Positions 22,592 to 31,249 are shown, counted from the stretch's first letter. The stretch is 54,517 nucleotides of DNA from Anaerolineales bacterium (GCA_016932715.1 JAFGCG010000118.1:1-54517), one strand, 5' to 3'. Notes: a model not told the origin generated them from the sequence alone. Numbers and translations are program-made.

Positions 22592-24673
22592 CTACTCTTC
22601 CTTCTTGGCTTCCATTTCCTTCTTGTGCGCTTCGATGATCGGAGCCGCGACATTGGTTGGGACGATATCGTAGTGATGCAGTTCCATCGTAAAGTAACCG
22701 CGTCCCCCGGTCATGGAGCGGATCTGCGTGGTGTAACGCGTCATTTCAGCCATGGGCACATGGGCAATGACAGTAGTGCTGCCGTGTTCGGCTTCCGTGC
22801 CCTGGACGCGTCCGCGGCGAGTATTGAGATCGCTCATCACATCACCCATGTTCGCATCCGGGACGGTCACGTGCACTTCCATGATCGGCTCGAACAGCAC
22901 CGGACCCGCGCTCTGCACCGCCAGTTTGAAGGCTTCACGCCCGGCAATTTCGAATGCGACCGGCTTTGAATCTACTTCGTGTTCTTTGCCATCATACACA
23001 ATGACTTTCACGTTGTTCATCGGATAGCCTGCGAAGGCGCCGCGTTCCATGGTGGCTTTGATGCCCTTTTCAATGGGCGGCAGATAGGACTTCGAGAGAT
23101 TCATGCCGACGAGTTCATCGGTGAATTCAAAGTCGCCCTCGTGATAGGGCTCGATGCGCAAATGGACTTCGCCGAACTGACCCGCGCCGCCGGTCTGCTT
23201 TTTGTGGCGGTACTGCGCCGAAGCTTTCCGCGTGATCCCCTCACGATAGGGGATCTTCGGCTCATGCGTCGCAAGACCCACCTGGAACTTGGTCTGGGCG
23301 CGGTGCAGGGCAACATCGATATGCTGGTCGCCCATGCCCTGCAAAACGGTCTCACGCGTGATGGGATCGTTCTGCCAGGTGAGGGTCATATCCTCTTCAC
23401 ACAAGCGCGTCATGGTGGGGGAGATCTTGGCTGCGTCGGCTTGCGTCTTGGGAGTAATTGCCACACGATACAACGCTGCCGGGAATTTCGGTCTTGCGAT
23501 GGTCAATGGATGATTCTTATCGCAGAATGTGTCGCCTGTGGCAGTGACACTTAATTTCGAGACCGAGGCAATGTCACCTGCATGGACAGTTTTCAGGGGG
23601 ATTTGTTCCTTGCCGCGCTGAAGATGCAGGCTGGACATGCGCTCATCCGCAGCTTTGTTTTGGTTCCAAACGTGGGCATCCGCCTGGATGGAGCCGGAGA
23701 AGACCCGGAAGTAGGTCATCTTGCCGACGAACGGGTCAGCGGTGGTCTTCCAGACGTACGCGGCGAGGGGTTCCGTATCGGCTGGCTTCAGGGTCTCTTC
23801 GCCGTCCCTGCCCTGCGCCGCACGCTTGGGAGCGTTCAGTGGGGAAGGCATCAGGTCGACGAGGTTGTTGAGCAGCGGCAGCACACCGATCTCGCGCCCG
23901 CCCGCGGCGCAGAAGACCGGGATGAATTCTCCAGAGTGGACCACGTCCTTTAGTCCGCGCACGATCTCCTCGTCGGAGAGCGAACCGCTCTCCAGATATT
24001 TCTCCATCAATTCGTCTTCCCCCTCTGCGGCAGCTTCCACCAGGGTAAAGTGAGCTTTTTCCGCTGCGTCTTTTAAATCTGCAGGGATCTCAGAGGCGGT
24101 CTTGCCATCGCCCAGGTAAGCCTGCATGCCGATGATGTCCACGACACCCTTGAAATTCTGTTTCTCGCCGACCGGCAATTGGACTTTGAGCGTGCGCTTG
24201 CCGTGCCCGCGTGCGAACTCCTCCAGGGCAGTATAGGTCTTTTCGAAATCGGCGTTATCACGGTCCATCTTGTTGATCAGGAAAAAACGCGGCAGGTTGA
24301 AGTCATTTGAGTAGCGCCAGGCAAGCTCCGTCCCCACTTCCACGCCCGCGACCGCATCCACTAAAATGATCGCGCCGTCGGCTACACTGAGGGCGGAGAT
24401 TGCCTCACCCACAAAATCGGTGTAACCGGGCGCGTCGACGATGTTGATCTTATGATCGCGATGCTCGACCGGGATCATGCTCGAATAGATCGAAATCTTG
24501 CGGCGGATCTCCTCTTCATCGTAATCAGAAACCGTCGTTCCGTCCTCCACTTTGCCAAGCCGTGTTGTCGCCCCGGTTGCATGCAGAAATGCCTCCGCCA
24601 ACATTGTCTTCCCTGCGCCGCCATGCGAGACCAGTGCAATGTTGCGAAGAAACTCAGTGGTATACTCTTTCAT
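22592..24673 (-). CDS. Elongation factor G-like GTPase (EF-G2 type, 693 aa)
   Basis: Translational GTPase with all EF-G domains: P-loop GGAGKT (18-23), G3 VDAPGYTDF, G4 NKMDRD, then domains II-V ending in the typical RSMTGGRGYFTMELHHYD. The canonical switch I motif RGITI is replaced by RKISIYSS, and His of DTPGH is Tyr (APGYTDF), changes usual in the EF-G2 subgroup. EF-G2 proteins are paralogues of the main translocase whose role (slow translocation, recycling, or stress) is not settled. The Tyr in place of the catalytic His suggests weak or altered GTPase activity. Transcribed alone from a near-consensus promoter (24763-24791). Confidence 0.88.
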   Translation of the reverse strand: MKEYTTEFLRNIALVSHGGAGKTMLAEAFLHATGATTRLGKVEDGTTVSDYDEEEIRRKISIYSSMIPVEHRDHKINIVDAPGYTDFVGEAISALSVADGAIILVDAVAGVEVGTELAWRYSNDFNLPRFFLINKMDRDNADFEKTYTALEEFARGHGKRTLKVQLPVGEKQNFKGVVDIIGMQAYLGDGKTASEIPADLKDAAEKAHFTLVEAAAEGEDELMEKYLESGSLSDEEIVRGLKDVVHSGEFIPVFCAAGGREIGVLPLLNNLVDLMPSPLNAPKRAAQGRDGEETLKPADTEPLAAYVWKTTADPFVGKMTYFRVFSGSIQADAHVWNQNKAADERMSSLHLQRGKEQIPLKTVHAGDIASVSKLSVTATGDTFCDKNHPLTIARPKFPAALYRVAITPKTQADAAKISPTMTRLCEEDMTLTWQNDPITRETVLQGMGDQHIDVALHRAQTKFQVGLATHEPKIPYREGITRKASAQYRHKKQTGGAGQFGEVHLRIEPYHEGDFEFTDELVGMNLSKSYLPPIEKGIKATMERGAFAGYPMNNVKVIVYDGKEHEVDSKPVAFEIAGREAFKLAVQSAGPVLFEPIMEVHVTVPDANMGDVMSDLNTRRGRVQGTEAEHGSTTVIAHVPMAEMTRYTTQIRSMTGGRGYFTMELHHYDIVPTNVAAPIIEAHKKEMEAKKEE

Positions 24674-24762
24674 GAAGAAGCCCTTCCTGTCATGGTTATT
24701 TACCGTTTGTCGTAGTACGCATGTGAGAACTGCGCGCGGTATTTTGTGAAGCTAGCTGCGTG

Positions 24763-24791
24763 ATTGTAAAAGAACTCAATTGAATTGTCAA
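24763..24791 (-). promoter_or_regulatory. Near-consensus promoter of the EF-G2 gene with overlapping inverted repeat
   Basis: Minus strand TTGACA (24791-24786), 17-base spacer, TACAAT (24768-24763). AAAGTGA and TCACTTT arms around GAACAT (about 24790-24809) abut the -35 and could be an operator. Confidence 0.8.
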
Positions 24792-24845
24792 AGTGAGAAC
24801 ATTCACTTTCTCGAAGTTACATTTGTGTTCCTTCCTTAGATAAAA

Positions 24846-25430
24846 GTGCCAGACCTGTTCCGCCGCCTCCTTTTTCATTATTGGTATTTCCGCCGTCCGC
24901 CCTGGGATACGGGCGTGAGTCCCCCTGAATTGCTTGAATTCATCGCAGAGCACCCGCCCGGCCGTGCCATTGACATTGGCTGCGGCACGGGCACGAATGT
25001 CGTCACTCTGGCGAGGGCTGGCTGGCAGGTGACCGGGGTGGATTTTGCCCCGCGCGCCATCAAACTTGCCAGGCAAAGAGTGGATCAGGCTGGCATTCAG
25101 GCAGAACTATCGGTCAGGGATGCGACGAAATTGAAAGGGATCGAGGGTCCATTTGAGCTTGCCTTTGACCAGGGCTGCTTTCACGCCATTCCGCAGGCTG
25201 GCAGGGAGCAATATCTGGAACAATTGGACCGGATCCTTGCCCCACATGGATTCTGGCTGATGTATGGATTCCTCCGATCGGATGCGCTTCGCGCGGGGTC
25301 CGGGCTGGGTGAGGCGGAACTGAGCCGAATCGCCGCCCAGCTGACTCTGCTCACGCGCCGCGATGGGTTTGACAAAAGCGGCGAAAGCACTTCAGCCTGG
25401 TTCCTTTTCCAGAAACGTGAACCGGCGTGA
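24846..25430 (+). CDS. SAM-dependent methyltransferase (194 aa)
   Basis: Class I methyltransferase fold: motif I DIGCGTGTNVVTLAR (about 41-55), acidic ribose-binding GVDFAP, and FDQGCFHAIP as motif IV. The N-terminus YWYFRRPPWDTGVSPPEL is typical of thiol or tellurite/TehB-like small-molecule methyltransferases. The substrate cannot be told. The start is GTG with no clear ribosome site. It is divergent from the EF-G2 gene and is followed by the pentose-phosphate genes after about 180 bp. Confidence 0.8.
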   Translation: MPDLFRRLLFHYWYFRRPPWDTGVSPPELLEFIAEHPPGRAIDIGCGTGTNVVTLARAGWQVTGVDFAPRAIKLARQRVDQAGIQAELSVRDATKLKGIEGPFELAFDQGCFHAIPQAGREQYLEQLDRILAPHGFWLMYGFLRSDALRAGSGLGEAELSRIAAQLTLLTRRDGFDKSGESTSAWFLFQKREPA

Positions 25431-25448
25431 GCATCGAGGGTCCCGGGC

Positions 25449-25592
25449 ATGAACGATCGTACTGTCTTGACCAATCTGCTGACCGAAAATCTGGTCTGCG
25501 AAATTGCGAAAGCACTTGCGCTTCCGCAGACGCAACAACGGATCGGGAGCATATGCATCAGATCATTACTCGATCTGCCCGCAACGTTTTGA
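25449..25592 (+). other. Short ORF of uncertain status (47 aa)
   Basis: An ATG at 25449 with GAGGG about 10 bases before opens a 47-codon frame (product begins MNDRTVLTNLLTENLVCEIAK). It fills the spacer between the methyltransferase and 6-phosphogluconolactonase genes. It has no recognised homologue and could be a gene fragment or chance ORF. Confidence 0.25.
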
Positions 25593-25611
25593 AAACTCAC
25601 ATGGTGAAAGT

Positions 25612-26349
25612 ATGAAACCTGAGATTCGCATCTTCAAGAATGTGGAAGAATTGAGCCTGGCTGCGGCGAGACTTTTTGTCGAGCAGGCGGCCTCCTCCAG
25701 TGCGGAACGGGATCGCTTTCTGGTTGCGTTCAATGGCGGCAGCACCCCAACCCGTCTGTTCCAGTTGCTCGCCACGGATTTTCGCGGCAAAGTCGATTGG
25801 AGCAGGGTGCAGGTCTTCTGGGGTGATGAGCGCTGCGTTTCAGCGGAGGACGCCGGCAGCAGTTATGGTCAGGCGTGGAAAGTGTTACTGAGTCATGTTC
25901 CAATGCCCAGCTCAAATCTCCATCGCATCAAAGGGGAGCTGGGACCGGTCGAGGCTTCGAAAGACTATTCCCTCATCCTGAGGGGCTTCGCTGCCCCTCC
26001 GCTCGAATGGCCCCGCTTCGACCTTGTTTATCTTGGCATGGGCGAAGACGGGCACACAGCCTCGTTGTTCCCGGGTTCGCCGGTGGATGTCTCGCAGCCC
26101 GCAGTGCCTGTCACCGCGCACTATCAGGATCGGCCTGCGGACCGCGTGACGCTGACCCCGCCGGTTTTCAACAGTGCACGCCTGGTCGTATTTATGGCGA
26201 GCGGTAAAAAGAAAGCGGATACATTGGCAAAAGTGCTGCGCGGCAGCCATAGTCCGGAGCTGTTTCCTGCCCAGCGGATCGCGCCGACAGAGGGCCGCTT
26301 GATCTGGCTGGTGGATGAGGCTGCAGCAAGCAAGCTGCCACCTGAGTAG
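25612..26349 (+). CDS. pgl: 6-phosphogluconolactonase (245 aa)
   Basis: Hydrolyses 6-phosphogluconolactone in the oxidative pentose phosphate pathway. Family motifs are intact: FNGGSTPTRLFQLL near residue 43, VFWGDERCV near 68, MGEDGHTASLFPG near 145 and the C-terminal IWLVDEAAAS. Start at 25612 with GGTGAAAG upstream; the ORF could extend 36 codons further but that part lacks similarity to the family. The next gene, glucose-6-phosphate dehydrogenase, makes its substrate, and the two are 101 bp apart in the same direction. Confidence 0.9.
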   Translation: MKPEIRIFKNVEELSLAAARLFVEQAASSSAERDRFLVAFNGGSTPTRLFQLLATDFRGKVDWSRVQVFWGDERCVSAEDAGSSYGQAWKVLLSHVPMPSSNLHRIKGELGPVEASKDYSLILRGFAAPPLEWPRFDLVYLGMGEDGHTASLFPGSPVDVSQPAVPVTAHYQDRPADRVTLTPPVFNSARLVVFMASGKKKADTLAKVLRGSHSPELFPAQRIAPTEGRLIWLVDEAAASKLPPE

Positions 26350-26450
26350 GAAACCGGACCGGGCGGAAGCAGAGTAAATTCCATCGGCTTGCTCCACAGG
26401 CTGCTGGGCGAAGTCGTTGAACCCTGCGACAGAAAGTACAGAGTGAGGAT

Positions 26451-27911
26451 ATGAGCAATAGTTTACCGGTCTCCATCATTATTTTCGGCGCCTCAGGGGA
26501 TCTGACACAGCGCAAACTGGTGCCATCCCTGTTTAATTTGTGCCGCAAGGATCGACTGTCCGAACGGTTCCGTGTTGTAGGATATGGCAACACTGCTTTT
26601 ACAGATGAACAATTCCGTGCTCATCTTAAGGAAGGTCTGAAGCAATTTGCTTCCTTCGAATATACGGAAGAGCAGTGGGAGCGCTTCGCCTCCAACCTGG
26701 TGTACCAGCAGGGTCGATATACCGATCTGGCGGATTTCAAGAAGCTGGGAAGTTTTCTTAGGGACTGGGAGGGCAGTTCGGGCAATCGAGTTTATTATAT
26801 GTCAACGCCCCCTGGCATTTTCCCCAATATTATCGACCTGCTCGGATTGACGAATCAACTGGGAGAAGAGAATGGCTGGCGGCGCGTTGTCATCGAAAAG
26901 CCCTTTGGCACCGATCTGGAATCGGCGCGCAGTTTGAATGAACAGATCCATAAGGCATTGAACGAAAGACAAATCTACCGCATCGATCATTACCTCGGCA
27001 AAGAGACGGTGCAGAACATTTTGATGGCGCGCTTTGCCAATACGATTTTCGAACCTCTATGGAATCGGAATTACATCGACCACGTGGAGATCACGGTCGC
27101 CGAACAAGTCGGCGTGGAGCATCGCGGCCGTTTTTACGATCAGGTCGGCGTGTTACGTGACATGTTCCAGAATCATCTGCTTCAGATTGTCTCGCTGGTT
27201 GCCATGGAGCCGCCGGTCTCCTTCGATGCGACGGCGCTGCGCAATGAAAAGGTCAAAGTGCTGAGCGCCATCCACCCCATGAAAGAGGCGGAGGTTCCCC
27301 TCCGAACGGTCCGCGCTCAATACAAAAACTACCGCGAGGAAAAAGGGATCGAGCCGCAATCGACAACTCCCACCTATGCGGCAGTGCGCCTGCAAATCGA
27401 CAACTGGCGCTGGCAGGGCGTGCCTTTCTATTTGCGCTCCGGAAAATATCTGCAGGAAAAGCTGTCGCAGGTCATCATTGAATTCAAAGAGCCGCCGCAC
27501 CTGCTCTTCCCGAATGCGGAGAATCATCTGACTCCGAACATGCTCGTCCTTTATCTCCAGCCGGATGAGGGCATGCATCTGCGATTTGAAGCCAAGGTTC
27601 CTGATACGGTTTCAGAAACGCGCTCGGTGGACATGGAATTCCATTACGCGGATTCCTTCGGGAAGACGGCAATTCCCGAAGCCTACGAGCGTCTCCTGCT
27701 GGATATTATGACCGGCGATGCTTCTCTGTTTACCCGCGCCGACGAGGTGGAAACCGCCTGGGGACTGATCGATCCGATACTGCGCGCGTGGGATTCTCAA
27801 AAGCAGCCGCTTGCATTTTATGAGCCGGGTTCATGGGGTCCAAAGGAAGCAGACGAACTGCTTGCGCAAGAGAAACGGAAGTGGTCCACCTGGGACGGAA
27901 GAAAAGAATAA
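26451..27911 (+). CDS. zwf: Glucose-6-phosphate 1-dehydrogenase (486 aa)
   Basis: Oxidises glucose 6-phosphate to the lactone with NAD(P)+. The nucleotide-binding fingerprint FGASGDLTQRKLVPSLF (about 12-28) and the active-site RIDHYLGKE (about 178-186) with its substrate Lys and His are present, and the length is normal. It follows pgl. A GAGGAT ribosome site is just upstream. Transcription ends at a strong hairpin (27971-28012) shared with the convergent comEA gene. Confidence 0.93.
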   Translation: MSNSLPVSIIIFGASGDLTQRKLVPSLFNLCRKDRLSERFRVVGYGNTAFTDEQFRAHLKEGLKQFASFEYTEEQWERFASNLVYQQGRYTDLADFKKLGSFLRDWEGSSGNRVYYMSTPPGIFPNIIDLLGLTNQLGEENGWRRVVIEKPFGTDLESARSLNEQIHKALNERQIYRIDHYLGKETVQNILMARFANTIFEPLWNRNYIDHVEITVAEQVGVEHRGRFYDQVGVLRDMFQNHLLQIVSLVAMEPPVSFDATALRNEKVKVLSAIHPMKEAEVPLRTVRAQYKNYREEKGIEPQSTTPTYAAVRLQIDNWRWQGVPFYLRSGKYLQEKLSQVIIEFKEPPHLLFPNAENHLTPNMLVLYLQPDEGMHLRFEAKVPDTVSETRSVDMEFHYADSFGKTAIPEAYERLLLDIMTGDASLFTRADEVETAWGLIDPILRAWDSQKQPLAFYEPGSWGPKEADELLAQEKRKWSTWDGRKE

Positions 27912-27970
27912 TAAATTCTTAGCCACGAATTGCGCGAAAAATTTCAATAATTCATGTAAATTCCCGGCAG

Positions 27971-28012
27971 AAAAAATCAGCCCGACCTTGAAAGGTCGGG
28001 CTGTTGATTTAG
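27971..28012. terminator. Bidirectional terminator between zwf and comEA
   Basis: CAGCCCGACCTT and AAGGTCGGGCTG, 12-bp perfect arms around a 3-base loop, flanked by an A-run and GTTGATTT. The preceding stretch 27916-27962 (TTAGCCACGAATTGCGCGAA) is a fragment of the TTAGCC-type repeat also seen at 44895. Confidence 0.9.
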
Positions 28013-28578
28013 GAATCCACGGTGATCAGATCCTTGATGCGTTCGTATGTGCCTGGTCCGATCCCGGAGACATTGATGATGTCTTCGATGTTGAGGAACG
28101 GACCATTTTGTTCACGATAATCGATGATCTTTTGTGCAGTGGTGGGACCGATGCCTGGCAGAGTATCCAATTCGGCAATGGAGGCGGTGTTGATATTGAT
28201 CACCTCGCTGGTGGAAGTTTCCACCTCCGGGACCGGCGTGCCAATGACAGGGGAAGCGCCTTCGATATAGGGGACCTCGAGTTTCTCGCCGTCCTCGAGG
28301 ACAGCTGCCAGGTTGATCTCTGATTTGTCGGCTTCGGCGAGAAAGCCGCCCGCCGCTGAAATTGCATCTTGAATGCGGGCGTTCTTGGGGAGTGCATAGA
28401 CTCCCGGACGCGGCACCGCGCCCGTGATATACACGACCACGGGTTTTTCCGTGGGCGCGGGACGCAGGACCACGGCTTCGCCGCTTGGGCTGCGTGCCAC
28501 CACCCAGACGAGCGCCGCGACGAATAGACCGAACAAGATCCCCGAAGCCAGATACAGAATGGATTTCATGCTTTGCAT
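28009..28578 (-). CDS. comEA: ComEA-like DNA-binding protein (189 aa)
   Basis: An N-terminal membrane anchor (about residues 6-28), an SLBB domain (about 46-105; VYITGAVPRPGVYALP) and two helix-hairpin-helix motifs at the C-terminus (NTASIAELDTLPGIGPTTAQKI and FLNIEDIINVSGIGPGTYERI) match ComEA, which binds incoming double-stranded DNA during natural transformation. No ComEC gene is in the window. Two in-frame ATGs (codons 1 and 4) are possible starts. The N-terminus sits 11 bp after the GNAT gene stop. Confidence 0.87.
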   Translation of the reverse strand: MQSMKSILYLASGILFGLFVAALVWVVARSPSGEAVVLRPAPTEKPVVVYITGAVPRPGVYALPKNARIQDAISAAGGFLAEADKSEINLAAVLEDGEKLEVPYIEGASPVIGTPVPEVETSTSEVININTASIAELDTLPGIGPTTAQKIIDYREQNGPFLNIEDIINVSGIGPGTYERIKDLITVDS

Positions 28579-28588
28579 TGGAGTAATT

Positions 28589-29026
28589 TTACTTCAACTT
28601 CATGATGAGCAGGCGTTCTTCCCTGCGTGCCAGAGTCGTGATCAGCCCGGCCAGTCTGCTCATGCGTTGAAAATAGCGCGGCATTTCCTGGTAGGAAATT
28701 GCCTGAAAACCAAATTTCTCGTAAAACGGTCCCAACGAGGACTGGCACATGAGATAGAGTGGACGCGGTCTGTCTTTCAATAAATGTTCGATGACGAGAC
28801 GCGCAACGCCTTTTCCCTGATATTCGGGATACACCGCAATCGAAGCCAGTTCCAGGATTTCCTGACCGTGAGGCTTCAACTGGCCGCAGCCGATCATTTC
28901 ATCACGATCGTCCACTGCCACGACAAAGCGCTTCCAATCCAGGCCCATCGGGTTGATTCCGACTACATTGATCAGGTCTCGGATGGGAGCGGCATCCGTT
29001 TCACGCGCGGGGCGAATACTAGTCAT
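28589..29026 (-). CDS. GNAT-family N-acetyltransferase (145 aa)
   Basis: Acetyl-CoA-dependent transferase by fold: the pyrophosphate-binding motif A PEYQGKGVARLVIEHLL (about 76-92) has the Q-x-x-G-x-G/A signature, followed by the beta5/alpha4 segment PFYEKFGFQ. The N-terminus IRPARETDAAPIRDLI is typical. The short LYLMCQSSLGPF resembles ArgA/Rv2747-like acetyltransferases, but the substrate is not known. There is no Shine-Dalgarno: the ATG directly abuts a TAGTTTGG-word repeat. Confidence 0.82.
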   Translation of the reverse strand: MTSIRPARETDAAPIRDLINVVGINPMGLDWKRFVVAVDDRDEMIGCGQLKPHGQEILELASIAVYPEYQGKGVARLVIEHLLKDRPRPLYLMCQSSLGPFYEKFGFQAISYQEMPRYFQRMSRLAGLITTLARREERLLIMKLK

Positions 29027-29027
29027 A

Positions 29028-29074
29028 TAGTTTGGTGGTTTGATAGTTTGGTAGTTTGGCAGTTTGCAGGCTCT
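29028..29074. repeat. TAGTTTGG-word repeat upstream of the GNAT gene
   Basis: Five or so degenerate copies of AGTTTGGT/GATAGTTTGG run from the end of the CPBP gene to 2 bases before the GNAT start. No ribosome site remains in this spacer. Confidence 0.75.
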
Positions 29075-29687
29075 ATATCAATCCTGCCGCGACGATGATA
29101 ATGAACGTTGCGATGAACCAGTGGATCAAGAACGGCCAGACGAATGATCTTGTCCGGTAGGCAACCCAGCCAAAGGCGAAGCCGCCAAAGATCGTGGATA
29201 AGGTCTCCACTTCCGGTTTGCTGATGTGGGCAACTGCAAAGGGGACAGCCTGCAGCCAGAGCGCCTCCGGTCCGAATTTGCGCGCGTACCCGAACAGGAT
29301 CCAGCCGCGAAACAGGAATTCCCAGCCAATGAGATCCAGGAACGTTGTCCATGGCAGACCGGCTGTATAGGGCCTGTAATACTCGTGCATGGAGGCGTCG
29401 CCGCGTCCCAGGTAATAAATAATTGGCGCCATGAACAAAATACCGATGGCTGTGATGATCAGCCCAGCTTTCCAATCGCCCAGCGAGAAGCCAAATTCCT
29501 TTGGGTTTTCACGAAAGAGGAGCAGGATAATGACCAGCGGAATGACAAGGTAGAGAATGACCCGGTCCCAATATTTGTTGGGCGTCAAGCGATGATAGTA
29601 ATCGACCATCAGCAGCAGGGTACTGACGATCGTGATCGTGACGACCTTCCAGTCAAAGTGTAGTCTTTCGCCGAGGAGAGTTTTCAT
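29073..29687 (-). CDS. CPBP-family intramembrane protease-like protein (204 aa)
   Basis: Six or more membrane helices and the CPBP/Abi motifs: motif 1 reads WEFLFRG where the family has EExxxR, so the first glutamate is Trp while the second is kept; motif 2 FAVAH and a later HW (HWFIAT) are present. CPBP proteins are intramembrane glutamic proteases (Rce1-like) that may process membrane or bacteriocin peptides. The lost first Glu could impair catalysis or be a tolerated variant. The start codon abuts a TTAGCTC-word repeat, without a Shine-Dalgarno. Confidence 0.8.
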   Translation of the reverse strand: MKTLLGERLHFDWKVVTITIVSTLLLMVDYYHRLTPNKYWDRVILYLVIPLVIILLLFRENPKEFGFSLGDWKAGLIITAIGILFMAPIIYYLGRGDASMHEYYRPYTAGLPWTTFLDLIGWEFLFRGWILFGYARKFGPEALWLQAVPFAVAHISKPEVETLSTIFGGFAFGWVAYRTRSFVWPFLIHWFIATFIIIVAAGLI

Positions 29688-29688
29688 A

Positions 29689-29735
29689 GTTGCTAGCTCT
29701 TAGCTGTTAGCTCTTAGCTTTTGGCAATTAGCGAT
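29689..29735. repeat. TTAGCTC/TTAGCTG-word repeat upstream of the CPBP gene
   Basis: Repeated words GCTAGCTCTTAGCTG, TTAGCTCTTAGC fill the spacer between the glycosyltransferase stop and the CPBP start. The vocabulary differs from the neighbouring TAGTTTGG repeat. Confidence 0.75.
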
Positions 29736-31249
29736 CAGTAGGGAAAGTGGGATTGATTTCCGTTCGGTCCCAGCAGCTGGAATATTTTATCCGCGTCACG
29801 GACGAGTTCGACCTTCCAGTTGACGGCCAGCAGGAGGAGCGCGGATGCTGCCAGGATCACCGTCAATTTCCCATGCCATGATTCATGCCAGCGTACCCGC
29901 AGAGGAGCGAAGCCGTTCACCCAAACCTGTGCAGCCAAGATGGCGATACAGGGTACCAGCGCGAGATGGAAGCGATCTTCCGCGAGGATGAAGACATGGG
30001 GTAGCGTGTAGCCAATCAAGAGTAGGCAAAGTAAAATGTGTCCGGGTTTCCAGCGCAGGTATGCCAAACCGGAGGCGGCCGAGAGGGAGATGATCACAAA
30101 AGGCAAAAGCAGGATTCCCGCGACGGTCAGAAGCAGGGGAAGAGGGATATATCCAAGGAGGTTATTGGAGTAGAAATACATCAGCACACGTTTTTCCAGG
30201 CCGAAGAAAAAGCCGAGCCGGTTGATTGCCAATGGAATGAACCGTTCTGGTTCTTCCCGGATGAATTGCAGCGCCTTCTCGGTACCGATCCTGTCACGTT
30301 CGGCGTCGTCCAGAATGGAGAGAAGATCGAGCGAAGGCCCGAATACAAAAGATCCGTTCCCCTGCGGGTGATAACCCAGGTACAGGTTGTACCCCATCGA
30401 CGTTTCGACGCCTGCCAGTTTGTGATGCAAGAGCGAATTGCGGACGATCCAGGGAGCGATCGTCAATGTCAGTGCCAAGGCTGCCAGCAGCGCGCCGCGT
30501 TTCTGTTTCAGGATAAACCAAATCCATAAAATCGCCAGTCCTGCAAAGAGAAGGACGACCGAACGGGTGAGAACTGTCAGACCGAGGCAGAGGCCGGAGA
30601 GTAGAAAGTGGGAAGTGGTAGGGTTTTCGATTGAGGCAAGAAGAAAAAAGAAGGAAATGAGAAGTAAAAGGAAGAAAGGATTTTCTGTTCCCAGGCCCAG
30701 TGGATAGACAAGCAGCATTGGGTAACAGGCGACGATCCAGGCGGAGATGCGCGCGGCTCGTTCAACCTTCTTTCTTCTTTCCTCTTTCGAGGACGGAATG
30801 AAAGAAGAAAGAGGAAAGATTCGTTGTGCCACCCAATAGGTCAATGGCGCAAGCGGCGCGCCGAGGAAAATGGCTTGCGCAAGCCGTGCTGCGAAAAATC
30901 GCGAAAAATCGGTCCCGCTGAAAAAGTATACGACTGCAAGAAAAGCCGGGTATAGGGGTGCGCGAAACGAAGTGGGGATGCCGAGGCGGGGATCATATTC
31001 GTTGGCGCTGGTCAGGTCAAAGTCCACGAAGGCTGCGAGTTGATTCAAGTCCTCCTGGGCGTACCAGCGGAATCCATTTCCGGCAACGAGGCTGCGCGCC
31101 AGCATGTCATATTGGAACATATCGTCCAGACCAATCCCCAAGCCGCGCGCCAGGATGACCGGGACAAGCCGTAGAATAAGTGCAACAATGAAAATTCGAA
31201 ATGCAAATAACTTAAACATAAACACGGATTGCGCTGATTGTACATGCAT
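29735..31249 (-). CDS. GT-C membrane glycosyltransferase, ArnT/PMT-like (504 aa)
   Basis: About ten membrane helices, with an N-terminal LDDMFQYDMLARSL (Asp42-Asp43 in the longest reading) as the catalytic acidic loop of GT-C enzymes, and FRAPLYPAFLAVVYF as the usual second element. Such enzymes transfer sugars from polyprenyl-phosphate carriers outside the membrane. Two stretches look repeat-derived: residues about 143-164 (SSFIPSSKEERRKKVE) and about 186-215 (Phe/Leu-rich, from a CTTCTCATTTCC-word sequence). The start is uncertain: 31249 or an ATG at 31219, both weakly supported; the region between overlaps a terminator hairpin. Acceptor and sugar are unknown. Confidence 0.8.
   Translation of the reverse strand: MHVQSAQSVFMFKLFAFRIFIVALILRLVPVILARGLGIGLDDMFQYDMLARSLVAGNGFRWYAQEDLNQLAAFVDFDLTSANEYDPRLGIPTSFRAPLYPAFLAVVYFFSGTDFSRFFAARLAQAIFLGAPLAPLTYWVAQRIFPLSSFIPSSKEERRKKVERAARISAWIVACYPMLLVYPLGLGTENPFFLLLLISFFFLLASIENPTTSHFLLSGLCLGLTVLTRSVVLLFAGLAILWIWFILKQKRGALLAALALTLTIAPWIVRNSLLHHKLAGVETSMGYNLYLGYHPQGNGSFVFGPSLDLLSILDDAERDRIGTEKALQFIREEPERFIPLAINRLGFFFGLEKRVLMYFYSNNLLGYIPLPLLLTVAGILLLPFVIISLSAASGLAYLRWKPGHILLCLLLIGYTLPHVFILAEDRFHLALVPCIAILAAQVWVNGFAPLRVRWHESWHGKLTVILAASALLLLAVNWKVELVRDADKIFQLLGPNGNQSHFPY
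30756..30822. repeat. Palindromic CTTTCTTC repeat inside the glycosyltransferase frame
   Basis: TTCTTCTTTCCTCTTTC is mirrored by GAAAGAAGAAAGAGGAAAG about 10 bases later. The same 17-mer occurs after the toxin-gene terminator at about 17830. The reading frame is kept. Confidence 0.75.
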
